The notes beneath the pieces are model-generated. The model searched no databases. It saw only the letters and a list, made by a program, of their open reading frames with translations, and was not told the DNA's origin. A program made the translations under genes and the position numbers. From assembly GCF_009870125.1 (NCBI RefSeq), contig NC_046681.1:3782001-3846000 (forward strand): a stretch of 64,000 nucleotides of DNA, written 5' to 3'. Source of the stretch: Drosophila pseudoobscura (lineage: Eukaryota > Arthropoda > Insecta > Diptera > Drosophilidae). The stretch's first letter is position 1. The number at the start of each line of letters is the position of its first letter. Positions 1 to 13,678 of this stretch are shown one piece after another.

Positions 1-472
1 TTCGCTCGTTTTCCGTCTGTGTGAGCAATGGCCCGAAGGAAACGCTTCCAAGAAAAGCTCTTCTGGGGGTGCCTCTCACGTACACTGTACGTGTCGTTCG
101 TGTGACCATGCGCCTGTGTGAGTGCGTGTCTGTGAGAATCCGTGTGAGCGTACTAGAGTCGAGCTGACTTCTCCCACTGGCAGTTGTTAGGGCGCGAGTA
201 CCTGGGCCACAAGTCGATAATAATTGAAGAAACGACCTTAAAATATTTCACTAAAAGTTGATAAATAACTAAAGTAAATTATAAATTAACAGCCGAATTC
301 TTGTACATAATATTATACTAATAGTAAATAGTAATTAACCATTTTTCACTTTATTGTTGCGCCGGGCTAAGATTTGGAAATCATGTCCCCTGAAATGCTT
401 GATTCAGAGAAGGCGTTACCAGCCGCAAATTATGTTCTGGCATTGCTGGTTAATATCCAACCGGTAACACTT

Positions 473-548
473 CCATCATGAAATTAGGCACAGAAAACTA
501 TGCTCCATAGCCATCATGAAATTAGGCACAGAAAACTATGCTCCATAG
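473..548. repeat. Perfect 38-bp tandem duplication
   Basis: Bases 473-510 are repeated exactly at 511-548. The unit begins CCATCATGAAATTAGGCACA. No divergence between the copies is visible, so the duplication is recent or an assembly artefact. Confidence 0.9.
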
Positions 549-3500
549 CCATAAGTCAAATTCACATTAGCCACACATCACTTTCCACAACTTTGGACTG
601 CAGTTGCAGTGGCTGTTGCTGTTGCTACTGCAGTTGCACATTCGATGTAAATGTTCCGCTGGAAAACATGCGCCGCGGAGTCTGCCAGGCTTGGTTCTGT
701 GGGGCTCGTTTCTGGGGGCTTCGTGACTGAACTTTTGATCTCTGATTTGTGTTTTGCTCAGTGTTTTTCTTTTTTGTTTTTTAATTTTTTGGCAAAACTC
801 AGCCCGAACCTCGATATGGGTGCATTGATTGAATGGGTCTTGTCTGTGGCGGATTCTGTCTGTGTGTTGGTAATTTGACATTTTAATGCTGCCTAGGAAA
901 TACTCGCCAATGGCCATGTAAATGGAACGTGTGAACAATGACTAGACCACAGCGATCATAAAGGAGAACACTCCGAGCAACCAACAAAAATAGCGCTAGA
1001 TTTATGTGCATTAAATTAATTGCTGATATAATGTCCGAACATAATGGCAGCTGGCGTATTGGGCTTTGTAATGTGCAGTTGAAGGCGAAGGTCGTCCATC
1101 ATCAATATCAACATATCAACAACTACATCAACATCACAATCGGTGGCGCGGGCTCTGAGTCAAAGTTGAACCACATTCGCGGGAGGCGGCGAGGGGACCG
1201 GCGGGTGGTAGGCCTTCCCTTGGTGGCGCTTCTTTTGTGGTTAGCCATCGCTTTGGCGACGGTGGGGCTGTGCTGTGCCCTGGCATGAGCACATCCCCAG
1301 TAGCAGCAGAACCACCGCACTGCAATCGTGCGGATGACGTGCGAGCTTCCATATAAATTATGCAGACCCAAAACGAAATCAACAATCGAAAAAGCTCAGC
1401 CCCAGCCCCAGCCCCGAGCTCAAGTTCAAGTTTATGCATCGGGCCTTTATCTGTTTTGTTCAGTCGGGTTTCTTTGTTTGCCTTCTTTTATGGTTTTTCT
1501 AGATCACTTTCATTTTGTTGTTGACTCGCCAACATTGGAATAAATGGACGGAGATGGATCGAAGATCCAAACTAGCCGAGTTGTTTTCTACTTAAATACC
1601 CGGTACCTAAAACGTTTGAGGAGGGTTTTGGGATTGGTCGACCATCTTTCAATATGGTTTAAAATTTCAATATTACTGAAAAAGTGAATTACAGTTCACC
1701 ATTAGAAAAATTTTTCCAAATAAAGAGTTTTTTATTGTGTAATATCATTTTGTGAGGTTATTCTGAACAAGATATAAAGTGTCATTTCATTTCACTTATT
1801 TTAAGGGAGTTCGATTAAGTGTAGGCTATAGCTATAACAAAGAAAGGTCTCTACAATAGCTAATAGCACAGCCTCTCTGCCGACATTCCTTTTTTTTATT
1901 TGTTTCCTAATGTGTTTAATGATTTAATGGTCTTCTTTAGCTAATTACCAAGGCAAAATGTTTGAAAGTGTGTGGCGCTTAAAATGCTTTGGAGTCTATA
2001 AAACGCCGGGTGGAGTCAAATTTGAAAAAGTTCCCCTATGAGATGGATACGATGTTCTTTTGAAAATAAATTAGAAAGTAGACCATTTGTGGCCGTCGCA
2101 GGAACTGCGAACTCTTCCATCTTGACAAACCAATTATGATAATATGTTATTATATTCAATATCAAAATAGAAACGTTGCCGTCTCATCAACAGTCGCGAA
2201 TATGCAGATACATCTGACAGCTATTAGCATAAGATACAAGTAATATTAGAGTCGCTCAACAAGGGAGGTGGGGCATCTTCCATTAGATAATCTGATATTT
2301 GACATTTTGCGTTCACTGGCCGATCGCCTGCTTAATTTATTTAATTAAAACTCGTGTGACGTCAACGCCGGACTCGTTCTCAAGCTAAAACAAAAGCCAA
2401 CTTAATTCCAAATTGCATGTAAAATAAATACTCTTGCCAAGAGTATCCTAAGCTTGAAGGGGTGTGTGAAAGGCTTAGAGTAAAGAGGTTAACATTTAGA
2501 TGTAAAGTTGCAAATGAATTTTAATTTATTTTTTAAGCTAAGCTGACCCAAATCAAATTATAATGGATTTAAATAATTAAATGGGCTTCCAAATTTGAAA
2601 ATGTTGCAGTATTTTTCTTAAATTAGTTACCTTCTTTCGATTTTATGTTGGACATATGTTGTATGTGCGATTTTTTTTTCAAATTTTATTTCGTTCATTA
2701 AAGTTACGTTAAATTCTAATTGATAGTAGCTGCATTTATTAGCTTTTCAGAGCTAAGAGATGCTCTTAGACTTGTTGTAACATATACTCCATGTTTGCCC
2801 AAAAAGAAATCGAAACTAAATACAGATTTATCCAGATTTATATACAGATTATTACTCCACACACATATAAATGTACATTTGTTCCGTCCAGTAGAAGAAT
2901 CTCATTAATTGTTGGACTCTTTTTATGGCAGTGTATTGACTTCTATTGATGTCTGAAACTAGTCTTCCAGGTTTTAATGTTATTTAATCTTTGATTTTCT
3001 TGATACACGCCCAAAATTAATGATCGCAGGGGATTTTTTCTCTAAAATAAATTTGTATACTAAACAAAAATTGTTGTGGGAATGGTAAGTCTGAGATACG
3101 ATGATGATATTTCGTTTAGAACTACTTTCAGTGGTTCTTTCTGCTCTGGAGAATTGTTTGGAAAACCCCTTCCATTAAAAATTCAAATGATTTAAATCTG
3201 GGACAGCACAGCAAAGCAAACACCTTTCGTGTTAGCAGGCCATAAATTAGGGGAGTAAAGCAGAGTGAAGTACAAAAAAAATACATAAATAAAAATAAAG
3301 ATATTCACATTTGTCTTAGCGTCTTTCCATAAGCTTTATTCTTCCTTCGGCAGTCGAAACAATCAACCCAAAAATAAACGTATTTGTTGAAATATCTTTT
3401 TGCGAAGCAGATTAAAATATTATATATTGATGGTAATTAACGAATCGAGCCGCGAGTCCGGCCATATGTTATAGGGCAAGCGATCGATTTATCGATCTCT

Positions 3501-6500
3501 GCCCAGCATTTGTCATTTGGCATTTGAATTGGAAACTTTTTGCACCTCTGCGAGTTTAATGTATAATCTAATATACACTCGCATAAGATATCTGTAGTCC
3601 CGCACAGTCGCTCACGGCTGCTCCAGATTTGAGATGCCTCGCATTTGTCAATCGAATGCCGAACATGTTTCGCCGTCTGATCCGTGCAAATATGCTCGAA
3701 AGGTGATTAAGTTTTCTTTGGTTTTCATTCATCGAAACTGTGGAACAGCTTTTTGTGTGGAAGCCAACTAATTGCGGCCTAATGGCATGTGAGTTGATTC
3801 CTAAATTGTCTAGAGCGGAGTCTCTCAGATTGATAATTTGATTGGTGCTAAGTGGATTGCCTAACCGGAGAATGTCTGCTGAGTTCTGTAGACTGATTTG
3901 ACTCTACTCACTGAAATTTCTGAGTACACACACAGCAAGGCAATTGTATCTATTAACTCTACTCGAAAGATATCAAATCAAGGAACATTATCACCCTTTT
4001 CCCTACACCTAAGGTCTCATCACTCACCTGCAAACATTATGTTTGATAATCTATCATAATCACGAGCCCCGAAAGGAAGCGGCGAAGGTAAGGCCAGAGC
4101 TAACGTTACTAAAAGTAAATGCAGCAGTTAATTGAGTTTTCGGCTAGTACTTGTATTGCTTGTACTTCATGCTGCTACATCTGCCAGGGTCAGTCCGGGC
4201 CTAAGTTCACCGAAATTTATCATAATTAACGAGACGCTCGAGCGACACAATTTGACCCAAATTTTCGGAATTGAAATCGGAATGCGAAGTGGCAAAAGAT
4301 TTTCTTCTGCCGGGCCATCAACGAAATCACCGATTTCGTGCTGGAGCTGAAGTCTTTCGGATTGTGATTGTGGTCTCGAGGTTGTGCTGGGTTCGAGCTA
4401 GGTTCGAGCGGGGTCTGGTCTGGTCTGGTCTGGTCTGGGGCTGGCGTCTGGTGCAGACAAGTAACATTTGTCAATTGAAATGGCCAGAAAAACACAGGCT
4501 GGTACGGACTGCGGACTGCGGACTGCGCACTGCGGGTCGAAGACAATCGTGCAAAACCTTCGACATTTAATTTGGTTTCTGTTTTTTGTTCGGTTGCACG
4601 TTTGGTTAGCAAAGAAAATTGTCTAGAAAAAAGCTGTTTACATGGGGCAATTTTTGTGCCTCTCTTTTTCTGATGGTAATTGTCCGCAAAAAGGTCAAAA
4701 AGAGACACACATTTTTGATTTGCAGGCTGGTGCTGATGGACACGACACTATTTTCGCTACTGTTTTGCCTAATTTGTGGCTGTGACCTCAACACCCTCCT
4801 AAACCAACAAAAATGATGACCTCTCGTAACGCTTGTTGGCTATTAAATTTCGGACCGTAATATATTTGGGAAATATACAGAAATTTGTTTCTGAATTAGA
4901 GGCGCGAACAATGGACTGGAAACGAAAATAGCTAAAATGATTCTCTCGATTTGACATTTTCCATGTAATTGACCCAATGCGGTTAGGGGCCCGGCCCCGC
5001 TTTGGACCTTGAATTACCAGACCAAGACAATACCGCAGCACCACCTTCGATCAGAGCCAAACACGAAATGCACGCGGAACCAGACTCTGGCCTCTGACAG
5101 AACCTGAGAGGCAGGCCCGAAAGCCGGCGGATAAATCTAGCAAAGAACTGGCTGTCACGCCCTCCTATCCGCCCACACCGAGACCTACAAGCCACCGTGC
5201 ATTGAGAAGCGAATTAGGCTGGCCAAAGATCTGAAATAAACGCAAATAAAGACATTAATTGAGGCGGATCGTGAGTGGATCTCAATCTTTTTTGGCACTT
5301 CAGGAACAGCAAAGCATTTCTTCTCGGGCTTTAGCGGAAGGAGTTTAATTTTGATATTGGTAATTCGAGGAATTAAACAAGATATGTTTGTTGATCCTTT
5401 TAAAAGTATTGCGGCTACCTTTCTTGGATATACGAGTGACTTGTAATTGAGCAGGCACTGCTTAGCTCTTTAATTCCCATCAGTACAGTCGAGAATTCTT
5501 CTGAAATAAATAACAATTGGCTTTTAACATTGTCATTTATATCTCGTACTTCACTAGAATTTTTTTTTCGTTTTCATGTTTGCGCCGAGCTCGTGTTTGG
5601 CAATAAAAATAAATAAATAAATCATTTTGAACTCCAGCCATTGTTTGGCCGTACGAAACCTCCGCAGCAATTAGTGAAAAAAAACATAGCAAACAATAAG
5701 ATCACAAAAACAGAAAAACAGAACTACTAGTAAAACAGAAACGGAGAAAACAAAAACTTGCCGGCCTGGGAATTATGTCGTTGGCTTTTCGTTTTTCTCG
5801 TCTTAGATTTCTTGAGCAAGTCTCGAGTGTGAGTCTCGAGATGGTGTGTAACACCCCGAGATGTGATGTAAATTTATGTTTTAATGTGGCAAGCAGAGCA
5901 AGCCAATTCCCAGGCGAAACCCCGACACAAAGAAAACCTTTTCTAGTGTGGGTTTTATAACAATGGATGTGTCACTAGAAAAGGGGAAATAGCAGAACTG
6001 ATCCGTAGATATATCTGGCTGGAGGGGAGTCGAAGGACGTCGACACTTGGTAAATAAAGAGTTAAATACAAAAATATATATCGAAGCCCAGTTTTGTTGT
6101 TGTTTGCAGATATATGCAGGATGCTCTTTTGGTAAATCAGATATTTTTGTGGCTACCTTCTCAATATTTGATGTTAGGAAGACCTAACTAAATCGGTCTA
6201 ACTGACAGACTCGACTGCTCGATTGACATTCCATGCTTGGCTTCCATGCCGTCACAGTTCATTGGAAAACTAGACAAATGATTTGCCTTTAGCACGCGAC
6301 TACGCCCACGAACATCAATGAAAAATTAGGCAAATGATTGGCTGCCACAACATATCATGCCACGACCATGTGAAATACAAAATTACTAATATCAACAGCG
6401 CCGCGCAGAAGACAATGAGTGGGGGCTGGAGATGGAGATGTGGCAGAAAACCGAAGCAATCCAAATCCAAATCCAAATCCAAGCCACTAACTGCTTGTTG

Positions 6501-6549
6501 CAAATGCCACAGTGACACACTAACTGAGTGACTTCCAAAGCCCCAAACT

Positions 6550-6553
<4 letters not shown>

Positions 6554-6589
<36 letters not shown>

Positions 6590-6590
6590 A
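6554..6590. repeat. (CAG)12 trinucleotide microsatellite
   Basis: About twelve uninterrupted CAG units followed by CAACAACAA. It lies in non-coding DNA. On the minus strand it generates a spurious poly-leucine open frame. Confidence 0.95.
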
Positions 6591-9500
6591 ACTTTTGCAA
6601 CTATTCAGAGCTTTGGCTCCTCGAGCTCGACCTGTTTCAGTCGGAGCTGGACTCGTAACTGGACTCCAGCAGTGGCCGAAAGTTTAGCCAGATTTGGGAG
6701 TCTGCTGCCGCTGCTTAGCCTTTTTTTGTTGGCGAGAGATGTTTTCCTATTCAATTGGTGGACTATTAGATTGTTGAATGCCCCTTAAAGGCGGTGCCTC
6801 CACTTGGCTCATTTGACATAGTTCGCGGCATAGATAAAGAACTTGAAGGAGTGTCCGTGTCCACAACCCAGAGAAACACTTTCAATACGGAAATTGCCAG
6901 GGAATGAGAAATCATTGTGGACTCTGGTTCGTTGCCTGAGTCTTTTGTTACGTTTGGAGGCAGGTGAAAGGATTCGCTTCGCTTTCGTGCGAAACACACC
7001 CGTGGACCAGACCAGACCACATCAGACCAAGCCATACCAGCCATAATTCATTGAACAATTGCATAATCCGACTGACTGTGATGCGGTAGCGTTCGTAGGC
7101 TTAATTGTTTGCAATTTGAATGCGCCGCGATATGGGGCGGAGACCAACAGCCAGAAGTCAACGGAGTCAAACATAAATTGATGTTCAGATATGATCTGGA
7201 CTATGAGGAAGAATATTTGAGTTGAGCATGGGGCTAACTATGGATAGGGCAGCTCAACTATGATATCCATAGCCATGCTGATTTGCTCATCCATATGTCT
7301 CAAGCCACAACATACGAGTATCATCGTGGGTTCAATAGACTTGGCATTTAGCTGAAATCGGATCATGTACCACGTCAATGACTGCAATTGCATTGGGGCT
7401 ATGCATTGTGGCTGTAACGAGTATTTTATTTGCAGTTTGCTGGCCAAATGAAACAGCCGGCCAAATGCAGGGCAGGCCGAAACAGAAGGCACACATGAAG
7501 AGGCCAGGTGGGAGGGCCTCCGAGTACCTGGGGTTTCCAGATTGCCAAAGACGCTCGCTTCACTTGACTTGGTCCGCTCCGACTTCGACTTCGACTTCGA
7601 CTGCGACTTCGATTACGTTTGCAATCGGAGCTTCGGTTTTGGGTTTTGGGTTTTGCGCTTACAGTTTTCTGTTCGAGAAACTGGTGCAAGTTTTTCTGAT
7701 TTAAACTTTGGCTGTCAAATAGACAGGCATTTTGGCAAAATCGAAAAAATAACAGCCAAAACTAAACCAAATTAATTTCGCAATTGGACGACAACTATGC
7801 GGCGATGCAGACGCATTCGTTCGGATTTTGGCGATGGACAACTTGGCTGGCGATGACCTTCAAAAACCGCCGACTAGATTGCCGTTCATTAGAGCAGAGT
7901 TTCACATTTGGCAACATGTGGAACGTCTTTCGTGGCTTTTCTCAGCCAAGCCACCAGCGACGGAAGAATTGCGAAAATACATTTTGAGCTTTTCCATTTG
8001 CTCCGTTGCCATCTTTTGTCGTCCGCCGTTGTGTCACCATCGTTTTGGGTCAATTAATTAAATTTCAGCAAATATGCGAACGTCCCCCTCGCCCAACTCT
8101 TTGCTCCGCCCCCATCGCCACGGGAAATATTGTTTTAATTGGGCAAGCCGCGCTTGCTGGTCGCAGAAATTTGTTGCCTTGCCCCTGCGCCGCACCCCTC
8201 ACCACCCTTCTCCAACCATCGATTGGGTGCTCATGCCTGCCCCACGACATCATTGCGTAAATGCTGCCACTGGGCGATTTCTCCAGATGTGCGCGATCGA
8301 AATCGATCGATCTGTGCGCTGCGTGGCGCTGTGGCTATGGGCGTTTGCAATATCTCTGATTTATGGGTTATCAGTGCTACAGATATGAGTTTCCGCGATG
8401 ATGAGGATGTGCTCAATGAATATTCATGTTTATCGGTTAAAAGAGGTACGATAAAAGAGAGAGGGAGCAATTTGAGAGGAAATAATATGCATTTTGACTA
8501 CTAATTGCAAGCCGAAATGAAGATATTCTAATATATATGTCACAAAAGCTGCAGGGTATAAATTTCTAGAAGTTTCTATAAATAAAGATAAAAGCATTGT
8601 ACAAGTAATAATTTCCTTTACATATTTGCGATTTTAGATAATCAAAATTCATAAAATTCATTTGTTGTATTTATTGTTTTGTTAAATGATAATGAAGTAT
8701 CCTTTACAAATTATGATTAGTTCCAAAAATATTGCATCATCCCTGTAAAACAAATTTAATTGACTTTATATTTTTATCTGTGTACATAGAGGTTTTTTTT
8801 TTAATTTAAATATTCTTAAGCAACAATTTCCTACTGCAAAGGCATTTTGTTACCATTAAATTACTATCTTGGTGATCATGAAAATTCTTGTTTGAACTAA
8901 TTTTATATAATTGGACCCTACGACTGCGACTCGACGACAATTAGGTTCGATCAGGAGATCCGCTTTGTAATTGCGCGCGGTTGCACAACCCGAAAGACAA
9001 TCCAAGTCAAGAACAAAATAAAACACAATATATTTGCAATGAGAGTGTACGAGTATGCTTTTGAATAACACCTACGAGAGTGCGACTGAGTCTGGTGAAC
9101 CACCCTCCGACAAGACCAAGAGCAAGAGCAGTTGCAAGCGCAATTTCAATGGCAATTTGTAGCAAATTATGGTTTAAGATACGAATTTACGAATGCATGT
9201 ACATATTTACGTGTAAGTGCAGTGCCACCTTTTGTGCCACCGTCTCCGCCCTCACCCTCTGTTAGAGGTGTGCACATGCTGTCTATAAAGCCGACGACCT
9301 TCAGGCTGATGCTGATCTAAGTGAATTCTTTGGCCTGGAACTGGTTCTACCCAGAGACGGTGATGGAGACGTATCGGCTCTCTTTGGAGTCCAAATCGGA
9401 GAATCGGAGTCGAAGAAAATTAAATCACAAATTAACAAGAACGGGCGACTTTTTATTAGAAAGTTGTTTTAGTTCCGTCTGGACTGAGCAGCGTCCTTGG

Positions 9501-11316
9501 GATCGGGCCTCAAAGTCGCCGTGAGGGCTTTGGCCTCGTCGCAAACAAAAATAAAATGCGAGTGCGGCCAAACCCCCTCCTGAAGATGGACAGATCCCGA
9601 AATTAAATCTGTTGATATCATATCATCAAGTATACTGCTAGCTTGCTTAGAAAAACGGTTTTAATTGCCCTCGTTTGGATAATACGTAGGAGAGGCGGAC
9701 CGGTTCGAGAATCTTTTTCGGGGGTAAACAAATACTAAACAGCCCTAAACTTAATTGATACAATTCATCAAGACACACATAATGTTCAGAACTTTTTTGC
9801 ATTGTGATGGCCTTTCGAAAGTTGATATTTTGGTATTTGACGAGGAAAAACCCCGCTTGGTTCGTTCACTTGCCGTAAAAAACAGAAAACCGAGATTAAA
9901 TATCAAGTGTCTTCTCTTCTCTCACTTTTGATCCTCCGATGACCGACGGGGGCCGTTCTACGCATGTGGCTAAATGTTATTAAAATTTACGACCGACTTT
10001 TAAACGAACTCAGCGGAGACAGTGCCCTGACGTCGACTGGTGAATGGATCGTCATCTTCGGCAGTGACTTCTCTGTGCGACCTTGCACGTGTCTCGGCGT
10101 CTCTGGTCCCAGCTACGCGAGCACATCAGAGGTAATCTCTGGTGTCATTTACATTACTTGACCCGTGATGGATTATTGAGTGAGGCAGTAAGTAGCAACT
10201 TGCGATTCCTTCCGATCGAATGCGAATCCGTTGCTAATTTGGGTCATGCCATTCAAAGTGACTGGCAATGTGAGCAGATTACAATTGTTAAATGTCAAAT
10301 GTCAAAGAGCATCACAGGGACACTAAGTATATGTATTATGGGTGCAATGATGGAGTATGGAACTAAACAACCCGATCTCATTCAATTTAAAAGGTACTAA
10401 ATTAATTACCCAAAATGGTATTATTTTCAAGAATATTGAAATCCAACAATGGATTGATTTTACGAATGATTTCATCTGTTCTTTCTTGTTACTATATTTT
10501 TTAACTATGGAAAGCATCGTGAATAGGGTTTTAAGTTCACTTTATAAAGCCTCCAACAATAAACCATTGCTTTGCCATTTTCTTCTTCAATATGTTTCCT
10601 CAATGCTACTATGAACTGTCCACAAACCAAGTGAAACGATACATGGATCCAAATTAATTCTCCTCGATCCAAAGTTTCAGCTCTTTCGGTGCCAAATATG
10701 TCTAAATTCATTCACAAGAAAACAATCCGTTTAAAACAATATTTTCTTTATTTACAAAATATATATACAAGACATTGGAAAATAGTATTTTAGATGCTGG
10801 ATTATTTCCAAAAGCCAACCATCGGCACGAATTGCCAGTGATAAAACAATGAAATAGTATTTTATACGATTTATTTTATTTATCCTTAAACGATTGTCAC
10901 ATATGTATTTCAGTAGCTGTCTATTCAATTCATTGTGCGTTGTAACCTTTCACTGATAAACGTGACAGCTAAAATGTCCATAAATATGGGAATTTACGAA
11001 CATTTAGCTGCTGTTTACCCTAAACGGGACACTCATCCAACACAACTGTTTCCATTGGATGGCTGGATTGGAAATAATTTACAAAAGGCATTTTTGTTCG
11101 TCCTGGGTTCTTAAAAGCTACAGAGAGTGGCAGGGCGGAAGTGCATCTTCCTAGGGTTTGTTTTGTTGTGTTTTGCGGGGGCAGACAGTTGGAGTGGGTG
11201 TGGGAGCAGAGACCGTGTGAGAGTAGAATTTAATTGAAAATGTGGCTAAATTTCCTTCCGCTCATTTCTTGAAGGTCCGCTTGCTCCAATGGATCGCTCG
11301 GTCGCCCGGAATCCGC

Positions 11317-13272
11317 TTATTTGTGGTAGCCAGAGTGGTCGGCGTAGACGGAGGCGTCGTGGCCGTAGCTGCTCGCTGGGTAGCTGCTGACGGGATAGCC
11401 GTGCACGGGATAGCTGCTGACTGCAACGGTGGGGGCGTGCTTCACCACGGAGTGGGAGACGACAGGCACCTTCACGTAAACTGGGTACGGGCGGTCGACC
11501 TGGACGGGAACGGCCACCTTGACGGCCTTCTCCACGTACACCGGATAGGGCTTGGCCACTGGAACGGGGTACGGCCTTGGCACCTCAACGGGAACTGGAC
11601 GATCGACTGGCACATGGACAGGGTATTTCTCGTGGCGGATAACCTCGTAGGGCTGGGGCACCGGAACAGGGACCTTAACGTACTCCTTGACGGTGACTGG
11701 CACCTTTCGGATCACTTCGTAGGGCTGAGGCACGGGAACCTTGACTTCGACAGGCACGCGCTTCTCGTGCACAACAGGATAGGGGCGGTCCACGTGCACT
11801 GGTACTGGGATGCCCTTGGTGATAGTGATGGTCTTGTGCACATCGGCCTGCTTGCTGATCACATAAGGAGCGGGGGCGTGGTGGACGGCAACAGCGGGGC
11901 CGCTGTGTCCAATGGAGTAGGCGGGGCCGCTGTGTCCCACGGCAATGGCGGCGGGAGCAGAGTGTCCAGTCAGTCCATAGCCATGGCCATAGCCATGTCC
12001 GGCAACGGAACCGTGTCCCAGATAGCCGACATCCAGACCGGCGTGTCCGTAGCCGTATCCCAGGTCGAGCAGGCCGCGCTTGTCCAGTTTCTTCTCCAGA
12101 GGCACCTTCTCGCCTTCGGTTTTACTGGCGCAGGCGGATGCCACCAGCAGAGCGGCTAGGCAGATCTACAAACGGGATGGATGGATGTGGGAATAAGTAA
12201 GGGACGATTCATAGCGATATCCTATCATTGTCCTAGCCCTATCCTAGCACTGATCTTACAAATTTCGTTTACTTATAATCTGATTTTGCCCCGAAGTACG
12301 AGTCTTATCCGCTTCAAAGGGTTCTTTTGCATCTTCGAAATGGGTACTCGTATTACCCAACAAAACCGACCATTTTATGCCCCTTTTGGAGTGCTCGATC
12401 GATTACCCAATCGCATTAGAAAGTGACTGTGATATGACGCCCACTTGATGGTCGTCTCATCGCCCTCCTTTGCGATTCAAATGGTCAGGTGAAATTCGAA
12501 CGTGCAGCGCATAGGCAATGCACTGCAGAGCTACGCCCAGCCCCCACTGCGCCTACTTCCCCTCTCTTTAACGATTGCGAACCTGACAATATGTCGCGTC
12601 CGACTTGCGGCTTGCGTCATGTCACGCATGCGCAGGCGGCGCAGTCGGAGCAGTCGGCGCAGTCGGCGCTGTTAGCGTCTGGAGCAGCTCTTCGAGTGCA
12701 CCTGTAGTCGTCTATTAATTGATCAGTTGGCCCGGCCTGCTGTTTTTGCCGTTTGCTAGACGTGGCCGGCACTCAAATTATGATCGTTCATTTATGAGCC
12801 GCTTAGTACGAGTACGATAGTATGGTTCAAGTTGAAGTTTGTCATTCACCGCCATTCCGGCTTTGTCTTATGCCATATAACCGTTTTTTGTGCTCTAGGA
12901 AGTGGCTGCAGCCCATGTTAAGAAATCTATTTGCAATCTTATGCATAGTAAGAAGTGGGGTGCCCAAGCCATATATAAAGAGCATAATTCACATCCAACC
13001 ACTAACAATTCCCAGTATGTGCTCAAGCCGTAATTATTATTATTATTATTATTATGCAAAAATTAGTTTAAATCGGAATTACATGTAATATATGTGGGAG
13101 TCCTCTACAATTCTATGTCTTTTCCAGAATTCCCACGCCCATTGACATGCTCTCGATCCGATTAATTCACACATTCACCGCAATTAAGATTTGCATTCAC
13201 ATTTCTTGCCTTCTGATTGATAAGATTTTAGATTGATTCAGCTATTTCTATTGTACTTACGAAAACTTTCAT
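11317..13272 (-). CDS. vajk: Vajk-family cuticular protein, two coding exons
   Basis: Coding exons are 13272-13261 (Met-Lys-Val-Phe) and 12165-11317. The GTAAGT donor and the TTTGTAG acceptor join in frame to give 286 residues. The N-terminus [18 protein letters not shown] is a clear secretion signal. The mature protein starts with a Gly/Tyr/His-rich part (GYGYGH, GHSGPA repeats), followed by a long array of Pro-Val motifs of the [10 protein letters not shown] and RPYPV type, and ends Ser/Tyr/His-rich. This low-complexity, repeat-rich composition fits the Vajk cuticle proteins encoded within the Nimrod cluster of Drosophila. The protein is expected to be secreted into the cuticle matrix. I cannot say which of the Vajk paralogues it is. 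It lies antisense inside the presumed Ance-3 intron. An ATTAAA at 11234-11229 could serve as the poly(A) signal. Confidence 0.85.
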
Positions 13273-13299
13273 AGTGGAGAGTGTTGGGACTTGCCAAGG
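13261..13299 (-). other. vajk: vajk exon 2 (5'UTR plus first four codons)
   Basis: An acceptor TTATTTACAG ends at 13300 on the minus strand. The exon runs 13299-13261 and carries the start codon at 13272-13270, with the donor GTAAGT immediately after the fourth codon. A signal-peptide gene whose first coding exon holds only a few codons is typical of insect cuticle genes. Confidence 0.75.
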
Positions 13300-13570
13300 C
13301 TGTAAATAAACAAAGAAAACAATGGAATAGTTAGCATACAAATCAGCATATATTTTTAAATATTTATCGTCGGAAATAACTATTACTCCTTATTTCTTGA
13401 ACATGCACTGCGCTTAATTGAAAACTTTTCAGATCTAACACAATCTTACGGCACATACGAGTATATTTATATATCTTGAAAACTTTTCAATTTTTTCAGC
13501 ACGTTTGAAATTGAAATATTATTTAGCACAAATTTGTTTAATTAAACACTTCTTCGGTTCATGCACTTAC

Positions 13571-13678
13571 AAGTAGCGCAGAAATACTATCGAAATATAC
13601 TGTGTAAGGATTGTAGAATCCCAAGCGATTCCAAACCTCTGACTGGATGCTGTCTGTGGTCAGTGGCGCGCTTTTATA
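13571..13678 (-). promoter_or_regulatory. vajk: vajk core promoter and 5' non-coding exon
   Basis: On the minus strand a TATA box, TATAAAAG, sits at 13678-13671. An initiator-like TCCAGTC lies about 30 bases downstream, placing the likely start of transcription near 13644. The leader exon would run from there to 13571, where a strong donor GTAAGTG follows. TATA-initiator spacing is canonical. The exact start is inferred. Confidence 0.7.

Larger units (their letters stand above)
1..11316. other. Gene-free stretch, probably part of a long Ance-3 intron
   Basis: I see no supportable exon here. The open frames are short, many begin at a non-ATG codon, and none resembles a known family. Because the final Ance-3 exons lie downstream on the plus strand and no other ACE exon (zinc-binding HExxH, HEAIGD and YLVDQWRW regions) is visible anywhere upstream in the window, I infer that this is intron of Ance-3. 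It holds simple repeats: a 38-bp perfect tandem duplication near 473-548, a CAAATC hexamer run near 6460-6480, a CAG run at 6554-6590, and a CTTCGA run near 7580-7610. AT-rich tracts dominate 1600-3450 and 8500-8900. Confidence 0.5.

Noticed and set aside
28-105. Short frame near the left edge beginning with a basic run (ARRKRFQEK)
   Set aside because: Only 25 codons, no context to support it.
4132-4350. Frame with a signal-like start (FRLVLVLLVLHAATSA)
   Set aside because: It begins at TTG directly after a stop codon, has no ATG, and shows no splice acceptor that would join it to an upstream exon in frame.
11242-12159. Long plus-strand open frame (305 codons) over vajk
   Set aside because: It is the antisense shadow of the vajk coding exon. 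The repeated Pro-Val codons leave the opposite strand free of stops. The minus strand has signal peptide, splice sites and a TATA promoter.
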